Shown here: in pieces, positions 17,485-26,279 of the stretch | How positions within the stretch are numbered: the first letter of the stretch is position 1 | How the letters are laid out: every line of letters begins with the position of its first letter | Source: Bacteroidales bacterium | Lineage (GTDB): Bacteria; Bacteroidota; Bacteroidia; Bacteroidales; UBA12077 | Direction of reading: 5' to 3' | Length of the DNA stretch: 64,000 nucleotides | Assembly (NCBI GenBank): GCA_016342685.1 | Contig: JAEINU010000001.1 | Coordinates: 950,169 to 1,014,168 of the forward strand | Notes under the pieces: model-generated | Seen by the model: only the letters and a program-made list of their open reading frames with translations | What the model was told of the DNA's origin: nothing | The model's database searches: none | Position numbers and translations under genes: made by a program

Positions 17485-17958
17485 TTAATGTTTATGTGTA
17501 TGAAAATATTCTTCTTCGAATTCTTCTATACTAATATTTAATTTTTTAATGTAAGATAAATCTGTAGTTTGTTTGGCTTTCATCGAATAAACTAATAATT
17601 CGTGCAGTAAGCTCAGGTGCGATACATACTTTTCATATGTCTCTTTATTTTCGGGCTCAATAGGTTTTATGCGTTGATGTAAAAAATACTGACTAACAAT
17701 TTCTTGCAGTTTATTCGCATGTTCTTCCTTATTATTAACCCAGCGAACAATTTGATTGTAATTGAGAGTTTCTTCTGCCGATAATTTAATGATCATCTTC
17801 ATCGATTTTTCAATCGTAACAATATGTTCTTTAATTAATTCAACTCGAAGAGTATCTTCGTATATTCCGCATGGAATTTCGCAATGTGCATACGATTTAT
17901 TACTAAGCGAAAGAATTGCAAGCAACGCAATTAATCCGATTTGTTTTATTTTTTTCAT
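17485..17958 (-). CDS. sodN: Exported nickel superoxide dismutase
   Basis: Nickel superoxide dismutase converts superoxide to oxygen and peroxide through an N-terminal nickel hook, HCxxPCGxY. Here HCEIPCGIY occupies residues 25-33, directly behind a clear signal peptide (basic start, hydrophobic core 7-18, SYA before His25). Cleavage by signal peptidase after Ala24 would expose His25, the required N-terminal nickel ligand, with Cys26 and Cys30. Classical SodN instead has a short propeptide removed by SodX, and no sodX is visible nearby. The remaining four-helix bundle (about 40-157) and length fit the family. The C-terminus is His-rich (HTHKH). It is predicted to act in the periplasm. Confidence 0.9.
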   Translation of the reverse strand: MKKIKQIGLIALLAILSLSNKSYAHCEIPCGIYEDTLRVELIKEHIVTIEKSMKMIIKLSAEETLNYNQIVRWVNNKEEHANKLQEIVSQYFLHQRIKPIEPENKETYEKYVSHLSLLHELLVYSMKAKQTTDLSYIKKLNISIEEFEEEYFHTHKH

Positions 17959-18063
17959 AATCAGTTTATTTTGTTTATTGTATAAGCAATTAAAAAAGGT
18001 AATTGTTCACAAACAAAAGAGCAGGAGTATACACTTGCGCTTTAGTTCTCAGGAAAAGAGTTA

Positions 18064-18563
18064 TTATAATTTATCAGATGTAATTTGAGTTTCACTCGTT
18101 TTCTTAAAAACCTGTTCTGAAACTATCTGTAATAAGCTTCTATAAGTATTCATGCTTTCTATTTGTTCGGTTTCTTTGGATGTAGAATTTCCCCGATTAT
18201 TTCGAACGAAGTAGATTTTATTAAATAATGCTTGAATAATATACTACCAATAAGCTATTGTTAATTATTTCGTTAATGCTTACTATTCTTCCAAATTTCT
18301 CTTCGATTTGCCATTTGGATTCCGTCAGCCATATCAACCATAATCATGATTGACATACCTGCTATAAGAATACCTTTGCTTTTGGTAATCAGATTATTAA
18401 TCGGATAATTTATAATAGTTATTTTTATTAAATCCTTTAATACGATATATCGATAAATGTTTAAACTGGATAATGGGAGATAATATAGATTTACTTCTAG
18501 TTTTGAGTTAGTTAAAGGTACATGTTTACGATTAGATATTACATTAAAATTAATGGTGATAGC
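18064..18563 (-). pseudogene. Possible decayed coding region (two consecutive open stretches without starts)
   Basis: The gap 17959-18645 has no normal gene. On the minus strand it holds two stop-free stretches: about 96 codons at 18273-18563 and about 59 codons at 18064-18243 in another frame, about 30 bases apart. Their compositions look protein-like, including a hydrophobic segment ending in MVDMADG. Neither has a start near its beginning; the only ATGs are far downstream. I recognise no family. This may be a remnant of a gene broken by frameshift and stop codons, or chance in AT-rich DNA. Confidence 0.3.
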
Positions 18564-18645
18564 TTATTTGCTATTTTAATTAATAAAACTTCAAATTTTG
18601 AACAAGATTTAAAATCAACTGTTTAATATTCAGAAACTAGATGTT

Positions 18646-18939
18646 ATGGTAAAGGTATTGTTAAATGGAAATATTATTGCAGAAAGCAATGAAACTGTGG
18701 TTGTTGAAGGAAATCATTATTTCCCAAAAGAATCGATAAATCAAGAATTTCTAAAAGGGAGTAATTTAAAAACTACCTGTCCCTGGAAAGGTGTTGCAAA
18801 TTATTACAATTTAGATGTGGATGGAAAATCTCTAGAAAACTTCGTGTGGTATTATCCACACCCGAGCGCTGCTGCAAAAGAAATTAAAGATAAGATTGCT
18901 TTTTACCAGAAAAATGGGATAAAAGTAGTTGAAGATTAA
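18646..18939 (+). CDS. DUF427 domain protein
   Basis: A 97-residue single-domain DUF427 protein. The family signature TTCPWKGVANYY is at residues 43-54, and the C-terminal WYYPHPSAAAKEIKDKIAFY block is also typical. Members are small soluble proteins of unknown function found widely in bacteria and fungi. The length is normal for single-domain members. It is flanked by the decayed stretch upstream and by a long inverted repeat downstream, and appears to be monocistronic. Confidence 0.9.
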   Translation: MVKVLLNGNIIAESNETVVVEGNHYFPKESINQEFLKGSNLKTTCPWKGVANYYNLDVDGKSLENFVWYYPHPSAAAKEIKDKIAFYQKNGIKVVED

Positions 18940-18942
18940 ACT

Positions 18943-19051
18943 CAGCCGTCTGAATTATTGAAACCAGTTAAATGGTTTTGCTTAAATAGTTTATACTTTA
19001 GTTTGTCTCTAATATGAATATTTTCCATGATTATTTCAGACGGCTGTTTTT
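18943..19051. terminator. Long-loop bidirectional terminator-like inverted repeat
   Basis: A perfect 12-bp inverted repeat, CAGCCGTCTGAA (18943-18954) and TTCAGACGGCTG (19035-19046), encloses an 80-base loop that itself contains a 6-bp hairpin AAACCA/TGGTTT (18961-18978). A T run follows on the plus strand. It lies between convergent DUF427 and sensor kinase genes. Confidence 0.55.
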
Positions 19052-19092
19052 ATGATTTTGATTACTCAATATTGTTGGAGTTCTGTTAATTT

Positions 19093-20829
19093 CTAATTCT
19101 CACCTTTGTAAGGTATAGTGAAATAGAAATCAGAACCTTTTTCATATACAGATTCAACCCAAATTTTGCCTCCTAATAACTCAACATAAGATTTGCAAAT
19201 TGATAATCCTAATCCTGAACCTTGCTGAAAAATTTTATAATCTGTATTTATTTGCCTAAAGCGCTCAAAAATAATATCTAGGTTCTCTTTTTTAATTCCT
19301 ATACCAGAATCTTTTACGAAGAATTGAACTGTGTTACTGTTTATTAATTGATAACCAAATTTTATTGAACCATTCAAAGAATATTTTATTGCATTTGAAA
19401 TAAGATTAGTTATTATTTGTTTGAGTTTTACATCGTCTGTTTCAAGTAAAAAATCTGAGCTTGTATTGTGTAAATCCAAAATTAGTTCAATTTTCTTCTC
19501 AACTGGGATTGTTATTTTTAACTCTTTTTGTATTTCAAAAAGCATATCATTTAGATTAATGGAATTGTTATTTATAGCCACTTGATTTGTATCTAAATGA
19601 GATATTTCAATAATATCATTTATTATGGAAAGGAGTTGATTCCCACTTGAATGAATGATTTTTATGTACTTTTCTTTGGTCTTTTCATCTAGATTTTTTT
19701 TACTTAGAAGCTTGGAAAATCCTAGCATACCATTCATTGGAGTTCTAATCTCGTGAGTTAAATTTGCAAGAAAGGCAGATTTTAAACGATCACTTTCCTC
19801 AGCTTTTTCTTTTGCTTGTTTTAATTTAATATTTGTAACCGTAAGTTCATTTTGTATTTCTTCCCTTAAAAGTAGCTCTGCATTAAGTAATCTTGTTTTT
19901 TCAAATACTTTTTTGTTAAGCGTTCTGTTCCATGTAAAAACTAGAAAAAATGCTATTATTATTAATCCGAATAGTGAAAAAAACGTAGCTAGCAATTTCT
20001 TGATGTTGTATGTTTTCTCTATACCAAGTTTAACCCAAGAGTTTAAAATATTTCTTTTCTGTTTTGAAGATATTTGGTTAATCGCTTTATTAATAATAGT
20101 TATTATAGTATCATAATGTATTGGGGCTCCAAAAGATAAATTGTATGAAAACGGTATTACGTTTGAAACTTTAATATTCTTAATTGAATTGATAGTTTTA
20201 AAATTTGAAAAACTAGCTGCATCTGTTATAGTTACATCTACTTCTTCATTTACTAAACCATTTAAACAATCGTATTCTGTTTTATAGGTGTGGATTTGAT
20301 ATTCGGGATATGTTTCTTTTATTTCATAGTATAGGCCGGTTTCTTCGGCAATTGCAATTTTATAGTCAGTTAAATCTGACAAGTTTAGAACTTTTTTGTT
20401 CTTTTTTGAGCTTACGATTACGGCAGGTATTTCAATATATGTTTCAGAAAAAATCATATACTTTTTTCTTTCCTGAGTTTCCTTTACTGATGATACAAGA
20501 TCTGTTTTGTTGTTTTTGATACTGTCAAGAATATCTGGTAAGTTCTGACATTTTTTATAAAGAAATTTAATGTTTAGAATCTTCTCAATCTCTTTTGCTA
20601 TATCGATTGAAACACCTTGAGGGATACCATTCTCATCTTCGAAAATAAAAGGAGCATAGTTACATTCTACAGAAAAAACTATACTATCCTTATTTTTATC
20701 AAGCCAAATTTGTTCCGATTTTGATAAGATATTTTGGGCATTAGATTCGGCTGCAATAGAAATCAATACACCAAAAAGAAAAATATTTTTAAAAAAGTAA
20801 AGGGATTTGGTTTTTAGCATTGCAAACAT
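19093..20829 (-). CDS. Sensor histidine kinase with periplasmic solute-binding domain
   Basis: After a signal peptide (ending near ESNAQ) the protein has a bacterial extracellular solute-binding family 3 domain (about 40-255, with YAPFIFEDENGIPQGVSIDI typical of amino-acid binding proteins), a transmembrane helix near 275-297, a coiled coil, a HisKA domain with the phospho-acceptor His in THEIRTPMNG, and a HATPase domain with N, G1 (DSGIG) and G2 (GSGLGL) boxes. It therefore probably senses an amino acid or similar small ligand in the periplasm. No receiver domain or neighbouring response regulator is present. The Met at codon 4 could also be the start. Confidence 0.9.
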   Translation of the reverse strand: MFAMLKTKSLYFFKNIFLFGVLISIAAESNAQNILSKSEQIWLDKNKDSIVFSVECNYAPFIFEDENGIPQGVSIDIAKEIEKILNIKFLYKKCQNLPDILDSIKNNKTDLVSSVKETQERKKYMIFSETYIEIPAVIVSSKKNKKVLNLSDLTDYKIAIAEETGLYYEIKETYPEYQIHTYKTEYDCLNGLVNEEVDVTITDAASFSNFKTINSIKNIKVSNVIPFSYNLSFGAPIHYDTIITIINKAINQISSKQKRNILNSWVKLGIEKTYNIKKLLATFFSLFGLIIIAFFLVFTWNRTLNKKVFEKTRLLNAELLLREEIQNELTVTNIKLKQAKEKAEESDRLKSAFLANLTHEIRTPMNGMLGFSKLLSKKNLDEKTKEKYIKIIHSSGNQLLSIINDIIEISHLDTNQVAINNNSINLNDMLFEIQKELKITIPVEKKIELILDLHNTSSDFLLETDDVKLKQIITNLISNAIKYSLNGSIKFGYQLINSNTVQFFVKDSGIGIKKENLDIIFERFRQINTDYKIFQQGSGLGLSICKSYVELLGGKIWVESVYEKGSDFYFTIPYKGEN

Positions 20830-20945
20830 ATAAAACTCATTTTCATGAATAAAATGAAAAAGATAATAAAATAAAGATAGACTAACAAAAGTAAATTCTC
20901 AGTCGTGAAATTATTTTTACATGATCGTCTGCTAATGAATGATGA

Positions 20946-22388
20946 TTAAGGTACTTTGTCGTATTTTTGAATCACTTCTATTAAATAACTGATTAGTTTA
21001 ACACGATTCGTTAATATATCAAAGTTTATTTTATTTGCTACATCGCGAGGAGTATGATAATCGTTATGTAATCCGCTAAAAAAGAATATTGCTGGTATTC
21101 CTTTTTTGTGAAAACTAAATTGATCAGATTGTCGATATAATGTTGGAATACCTGAGGATTTCCCCAGACTGTAATCTATTTCACAATTTTGATATAAACT
21201 ATCTGCTAATTCTAGGTAAGGAATGTATTCAGGATATTGTGCAGCTCCAATTGCATAAATAAAATTATCGGTAGGTTCATGTTTAGCATCGTATCTTCCA
21301 ATCATATCAATATTCAGATTTATTAATATTTTACTTGCATCAAAATTCTCTGAATTTACGTGATATTCCGAACCAAGTAACCCTAGTTCTTCCGCAGAGG
21401 TAGCTAAAAATATAATATTGTATTTTAGATTTTTGATTTTGGAAAAAACTTCGGCTAATTCAAGCAATGCTGCTGTACCAGAAGCGTTGTCATCTGCGCC
21501 CGGATAATAAATATCTCCATTCGCTTCTAGGTGATCATAATGTGCAGATATTAAAATAGATTTATCGGAACTTCCAGGAATTATCCCTATAATATTCTCG
21601 GTTTCAATTGTATTGTTTATTTTTTCTGTTTTAACAGAGATTTTAGATATTGGACAATCGGCAAGGGATTTTTTATCGATGAGCTTAAGCAGGTTACTTT
21701 TTGATTTTCCAGTAAGCGTTTTTATCAGATCATTCGAAATAGCAAATTCTTGAAATTTTTTGTTAAACGTATTTTCATCACCATTTGATAGTCTCATCCT
21801 TTTTCTAAGAATATAATTTCCGAGAGACCTTTTTATTGACGAAAACTGTTTGTCATTATCAGCATTTGCTATTATAACGCCATAAGCTCCTAAACTACTT
21901 AGTTTACTTCCGATGTTATAAGATGCACGTATGTTTTTCGAGAAAACCAAGACCATATTGCCATTTATATCAATTTGATTAAGGTCTTCGTCGGTTCCGT
22001 AACCTCCGAATACTAGTTTTGTTTTGTATTCTGTATTTTGATCTGAATTACCGAGATATGTTATTTTATCATTGTTCGTAAAAATCTGACCATCTTTCTT
22101 AATATATATTTCGTTCCAATATCTTTGATTTAAAATAAAGGTTTCAGAAAATGAGCCTGATACAGGTGTGTTTAAGTTTAATTGGTTAAATCTGTTAGTA
22201 ATAAATTTAGCTGCCTTTTTCTGTCCTTCAGAACCTGTAAATCTACCTTGCAAAGAATCCGACGCTAGTATTTCGATATAGTTTTTTAGATCAGGTTTAT
22301 TAATAAGTTCATGATTAATATCTTGCGATTGAGCACAGGAGATAAATGATATTAAAACTAGGCAGGAAATATATAGGTATCTTTTCAT
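20946..22388 (-). CDS. M28-family zinc aminopeptidase lipoprotein
   Basis: The product begins with a lipoprotein signal (SFISC, Cys near residue 18). An M28 catalytic domain carries the zinc ligands in SAHYDHL, GADDNASG, the catalytic Glu pair in TSAEELG, and NIDMIGR. A PA-like insert (about 100-180) precedes the catalytic core. It should release N-terminal amino acids from peptides at the cell envelope. It is followed on the same strand, upstream, by a formimidoylglutamase-like gene and an M14 peptidase, consistent with a peptide and amino-acid degradation locus. Confidence 0.92.
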   Translation of the reverse strand: MKRYLYISCLVLISFISCAQSQDINHELINKPDLKNYIEILASDSLQGRFTGSEGQKKAAKFITNRFNQLNLNTPVSGSFSETFILNQRYWNEIYIKKDGQIFTNNDKITYLGNSDQNTEYKTKLVFGGYGTDEDLNQIDINGNMVLVFSKNIRASYNIGSKLSSLGAYGVIIANADNDKQFSSIKRSLGNYILRKRMRLSNGDENTFNKKFQEFAISNDLIKTLTGKSKSNLLKLIDKKSLADCPISKISVKTEKINNTIETENIIGIIPGSSDKSILISAHYDHLEANGDIYYPGADDNASGTAALLELAEVFSKIKNLKYNIIFLATSAEELGLLGSEYHVNSENFDASKILINLNIDMIGRYDAKHEPTDNFIYAIGAAQYPEYIPYLELADSLYQNCEIDYSLGKSSGIPTLYRQSDQFSFHKKGIPAIFFFSGLHNDYHTPRDVANKINFDILTNRVKLISYLIEVIQKYDKVP

Positions 22389-22487
22389 ACTATTTGTTTT
22401 TTTAATAAAATCTCGTAAGAATGCGAATTTTATTTATTGTTAGTAAGGAAGTTAACTGCTTCTTTAATGAAAAAATGAATAATTGGT

Positions 22488-23486
22488 TTAATTATACTCT
22501 GATAATTCGTTAATAATCGCATAAATAATTACTGCCGCTAGTTTTGCTGTTTGGTTATCCTGATCGAAACGAGGCGATACTTCTGCAATGTCAAAACCAA
22601 TGAGTTTATTCGAACGAATAATTTTCTTAATATAACTAAGAACCACTTCCGGATTCATGCCAAATGGTTGCATGGCAGAAACTCCGGGTGCCGATGCTGA
22701 GTTAAATACATCGCTGCAGAGGGTTAAATATATGTGTTCGGAGTTATTTATGAAATTATTTATTTGTGATTTAATATCTGGAGCATTTTCTACTTTAAAG
22801 TCTTTTGCTAATATGTGTTTTGCACCAAGTTCCGTAGCTCTTTTAAACAGCCTTCGTGTATTTCCTGAAGTTTGCAAACCCAAACATAAATAATTAAAAG
22901 GATATTCTTTTTCTTCACAAAAATCAGCTATTTGAGAGAACATGGTGCCTGATGATCCTTCCGATTCATATGGTCTTAAATCCCAGTGCGCATCGAAATT
23001 AATAATTCCAATATTTGGAGTTTTGGTTTGAGCAATAAAATCATTAATTCCCAAATAATGACCTAAAGAAAGTGCGTGGCCACCACCAAGCACCAATGGA
23101 AATAGACCATTGGTTAGTATTATATTAACAGCTTTTCTTAGTTCAGCTTGAGCATTTTCTAAATTACTATCTGCACAAAAAACATCACCTGCATCGAAGA
23201 GTTCAGTTGAAATCTCAAAATTCACCGGTAAATTAGCAAGTTCTTTCCGTATATATTCCGGACCAAATTCGGCTCCTGCGCGGCCTAAGTTTCTTTGAAC
23301 GCCAATGTCACTTTTAAAACCTAAAAAAAAAATATTGATTTTTGATAGATCAAATTTATAATTCTGAATTTGATTTAAATCAATTAATTGAATAAGCTGA
23401 TGCATTCTAAATGCTTCTCGATCCTCAGTATCATCAATTCTTCCGGTCCAAAAATGACTAGAAGTAGGGGTGTAGTTTTTTATCAT
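22488..23486 (-). CDS. hutG: Formimidoylglutamase-like ureohydrolase (arginase superfamily)
   Basis: This arginase-superfamily enzyme probably hydrolyses N-formimidoyl-L-glutamate in histidine breakdown. Manganese-binding motifs are LGGGHALSLGHY and NFDAHWDLR. The third motif, normally SxDxD, reads LCSDVF followed by SAPGVSA, so the first Asp is replaced by Cys; the APG segment supports the formimidoylglutamase branch. I chose the Met at 23486 because a -7 promoter box (23507-23514) lies inside the longer open frame that would begin at 23543. No other hut genes are in the window, so the substrate remains an inference. Confidence 0.8.
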   Translation of the reverse strand: MIKNYTPTSSHFWTGRIDDTEDREAFRMHQLIQLIDLNQIQNYKFDLSKINIFFLGFKSDIGVQRNLGRAGAEFGPEYIRKELANLPVNFEISTELFDAGDVFCADSNLENAQAELRKAVNIILTNGLFPLVLGGGHALSLGHYLGINDFIAQTKTPNIGIINFDAHWDLRPYESEGSSGTMFSQIADFCEEKEYPFNYLCLGLQTSGNTRRLFKRATELGAKHILAKDFKVENAPDIKSQINNFINNSEHIYLTLCSDVFNSASAPGVSAMQPFGMNPEVVLSYIKKIIRSNKLIGFDIAEVSPRFDQDNQTAKLAAVIIYAIINELSEYN

Positions 23487-23506
23487 CATAATCAAAGAAA
23501 TAATTA

Positions 23507-23514
23507 CAAATGTA
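23507..23514 (-). promoter_or_regulatory. -7 promoter box for the formimidoylglutamase gene
   Basis: On the minus strand TACATTTG matches TAnnTTTG and ends 18 to 20 bases before the adjacent ATG codons at 23489 and 23486. It helps reject the longer start. Confidence 0.45.
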
Positions 23515-23563
23515 TTGATTTGATTAGAATGATTGTCCTGCAAATACTAAAAAAAACTAAGGT

Positions 23564-25315
23564 TTATTTTAAATTATAGATTTTACCTATCGGATATACA
23601 TTTTTTGATTGATCCCAATAAGGTGTCCTTTCATAAAACCAAAATAGTTTAGTCCATTGATTGTTGTAATACTGAGGATTTTTAAGGATAGCTTGCTCGT
23701 ACTCATCTTTCAATGTAGGATTCTCTTGAATCATTTCTCGAGCCATTTTTTCCATTACATAGGTTTCTACATACTCTTTGCGTTCGAAAATACTATTAAA
23801 AAACCCCCATTTTAGATACGAATCTGGACCTTGTGGTTCTAATAAATGAGCAATTATTTTTGCAGAACGTTGATTTACGGGAACAATTACAGATCCTTTG
23901 GGAAATAATTTATTAACCTGAAGTTCTTGAAATGTAAAATCTTGAACTATTTGTCGACCTTCGAAAGGTGTATTTGCAAAAGAAACATTGCTGAATTTAT
24001 AGCTTGTAATCTCAAATTCTTTTGATTCAGTTAATATTGAATATTTAATTCCGTGTAATTTTAAACGTTTTATAATTTCAGTCCACTCAACAGGAATAAT
24101 GTAGGCTTTAGGTAATTTCACCTTTACATCTTGAACGAGTTTGTCGAACAAAACCAATTCATATTCTTTGGGGTTCTTGCTAAATTGAACCCAAATATCA
24201 TCTGTCAAATCACTATGCACAATATCGTAATCGACACCTTTAAATTTTACAGTTGTACTATCTTTTTGCGATGTATAGTAGCTTAAAACAAATTCTTTGT
24301 TTGCAAGTTGAGATGCTTCTATATCAGCAGATTTATTCATATTTGTTAATTGATTATTATCATTGTCAAGAATTTCGATGGTGCGTTTTAATAAATGATA
24401 TGTAGCATCTACACGTGTTTTATAATCTTTAAGCATATGAGTCTCAATCAAAAGAGCAGGTCGGTTTTGATACGCAGAATAACCGGTGGAATATCTTGGA
24501 GAAGCAGTTCTTCGAATTAGTCCACTTCGCGGGTCGTGCCATTTTCTATATGAAACATATGGGAATATGAGAACATGGTCTTTTTTTAAGTTTTCTTCAA
24601 TTTCCGATAAATATTTATTTTGCCAATCTGTTTGAGAATTATTCATATCTCCCATTGTATGCATTCCATAAGTCAAAGAGTATTCATAATCAGCTCCGTC
24701 TGTTGTATGGATATCTATAAACATATCTGGTAACCACGAATTAAATAATTTCAGCCAGTATCTCATTTCTGGTGCATCTGCTTTAATAAAATCACGATTC
24801 AGATTTAGATTCTGAGCTGTTGTACGCCATCCCATTTCTGTTGGTCCATTCTGATTTATTCTATTGTAAGCGCTAAATCTCTCATGGCCATCTACATTAA
24901 ATATTGGAATAAATAATATGGTTGTATTTTCAAGTAAATCTGAATACTTACCTTTTATAATAATATCACGAATAAGCATTAATCCAGCATCTTTTCCTTC
25001 AGATTCTCCAGCATGAATACATGCCTCAATAAATAATATTGTATTTCCTGATTTTTTAACAGACTCGGGAGTGAAATTTTGATTCTTATCTACAATTAAT
25101 AAAGGTAAATCTCGCCCTTGAACACTGCTTCCAAAGCTTTCATATTTAATTATGTTTGACGATTTAGCTAATTGTTTACTGTACTCAATTGTTTGTTTAT
25201 AACGAGGTGTTTCGAGAAAGTTGGATTTTTCGTAATGAGTTATCCAGTCAAGATTCTGAGAAATAGATGTAAAAGCAATTAAAATCAAACCAATTAAACT
25301 AACTGTCTTTTTCAT
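23564..25315 (-). CDS. Secreted M14-family zinc carboxypeptidase
   Basis: A signal peptide (to about ISQN, residue 20) precedes an M14 domain. Zinc ligands are in HAGESEG (His and Glu) and DIHTTDG (His); NLNRDF gives the substrate-carboxylate-binding Asn/Arg; and the catalytic Glu is in LLIETHML. The roughly 250-residue C-terminal extension is common in Bacteroidota M14 proteins and has no clear catalytic motif. It would trim C-terminal residues of peptides in the periplasm or outside. It stands directly upstream of the formimidoylglutamase gene with a gap of about 75 bases. Confidence 0.9.
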   Translation of the reverse strand: MKKTVSLIGLILIAFTSISQNLDWITHYEKSNFLETPRYKQTIEYSKQLAKSSNIIKYESFGSSVQGRDLPLLIVDKNQNFTPESVKKSGNTILFIEACIHAGESEGKDAGLMLIRDIIIKGKYSDLLENTTILFIPIFNVDGHERFSAYNRINQNGPTEMGWRTTAQNLNLNRDFIKADAPEMRYWLKLFNSWLPDMFIDIHTTDGADYEYSLTYGMHTMGDMNNSQTDWQNKYLSEIEENLKKDHVLIFPYVSYRKWHDPRSGLIRRTASPRYSTGYSAYQNRPALLIETHMLKDYKTRVDATYHLLKRTIEILDNDNNQLTNMNKSADIEASQLANKEFVLSYYTSQKDSTTVKFKGVDYDIVHSDLTDDIWVQFSKNPKEYELVLFDKLVQDVKVKLPKAYIIPVEWTEIIKRLKLHGIKYSILTESKEFEITSYKFSNVSFANTPFEGRQIVQDFTFQELQVNKLFPKGSVIVPVNQRSAKIIAHLLEPQGPDSYLKWGFFNSIFERKEYVETYVMEKMAREMIQENPTLKDEYEQAILKNPQYYNNQWTKLFWFYERTPYWDQSKNVYPIGKIYNLK

Positions 25316-25340
25316 AGTGTATTATACTGTTTTATAAAAT

Positions 25341-25380
25341 GAAAAACTTTGCATATATGACTCGATAAATATATGCAAAG
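25341..25380 (-). terminator. Terminator after the DUF218 gene (minus strand)
   Basis: Perfect 12-bp inverted repeat CTTTGCATATAT/ATATATGCAAAG with a 10-base loop, followed on the minus strand by a T run. Confidence 0.7.
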
Positions 25381-25409
25381 TTTAATAAGACTTTTTTGAA
25401 ATATAGATT

Positions 25410-26058
25410 TTAAGGATTAAAATCTATATTTTTGCCAATAGTACCTTTTAATCTTTTAAAGAAGCTTTCTCGTTCTTCAATTGAGACAAAATTTTCGACA
25501 TAGGCATTTTCTTCATCAATAATAAAATCATTAATTTCCATAGTTTCTAACATTTCAAATGAAAATGGGATAAAATCTATTTCTACATCCATTCTTTTTG
25601 AAGGGCCTTTCATCATTCGTGATTGAAAAGGATCTGTCCAGTGCAATTTTCTTAAATCCAAGCTTTTGAGCTATCTGAAAAGAATAATATACATTTTCAA
25701 CACTATGTTCAGCATTTGTTTCTGTATAAATATTTTCAGGTGGAATTCCAAGTGCCTTACCATACATAGCCATAATTTCAGCCTCTATATATGGTGTGTA
25801 TACAGCCGATCCAGAATAGATTATGTTTTTAGTAATTCCGTTTTTATATAGGTAATTTGACCAATAAATGCGTCCTAATAATATTTTACTCCAATATTCA
25901 TCTTTATAAGGAACTCCAGGAACTATTATTGCATCATAAGGAGCATTTTTAAATATTACCTTAATCTTTTCTTCGGGGCTTTTTGCCTCAGAATAAAAAG
26001 ATGAAGCCAAAAGTGATAAAATCAGAATAAATGTTTTAAGTATTTTAAATGTTCTCAT
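25410..26058 (-). pseudogene. Frameshifted DUF218 (YdcF/ElyC-like) exported protein
   Basis: Two overlapping frames make one DUF218 protein of about 215 residues. The N-terminal part has a signal peptide and the family pattern DAIIVPG ... IIYSGSAVY ... EAEIMAMYGKALGIP. It runs to LGFKKIAL and then loses the pattern. The next frame resumes exactly with TDPFQSRMMK, the family block after the beta strand, and continues to a stop at 25410. The break is near 25636-25641 and fits one extra base or two missing bases. Family members act in envelope polysaccharide metabolism or are uncharacterised. It is either a true pseudogene or a sequence error. Confidence 0.8.
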
Positions 26059-26279
26059 AGTATTTTTTCTTTAAGAACAAGCCATGAATCGTTTTTGTTC
26101 ATTATGGCGTTTTAATTATTAAACAGCATCGTTTGTGTAAATTATTTGGTATCAAACCCTTTATTGATGTGAATTTAAAAAAAGCAGCTTATGATGAAAA
26201 TCATGTATGATTATAGTAAGTATTGTGAGATTTTCTGTTATTTTTATGCTTCAATTTGAAGAATCATTTGTATTAAAGA

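Noticed and set aside
20823..20830. Possible -7 box TATGTTTG for the minus-strand sensor kinase
   Set aside because: It overlaps the start codon itself, so transcription would begin inside the coding region.
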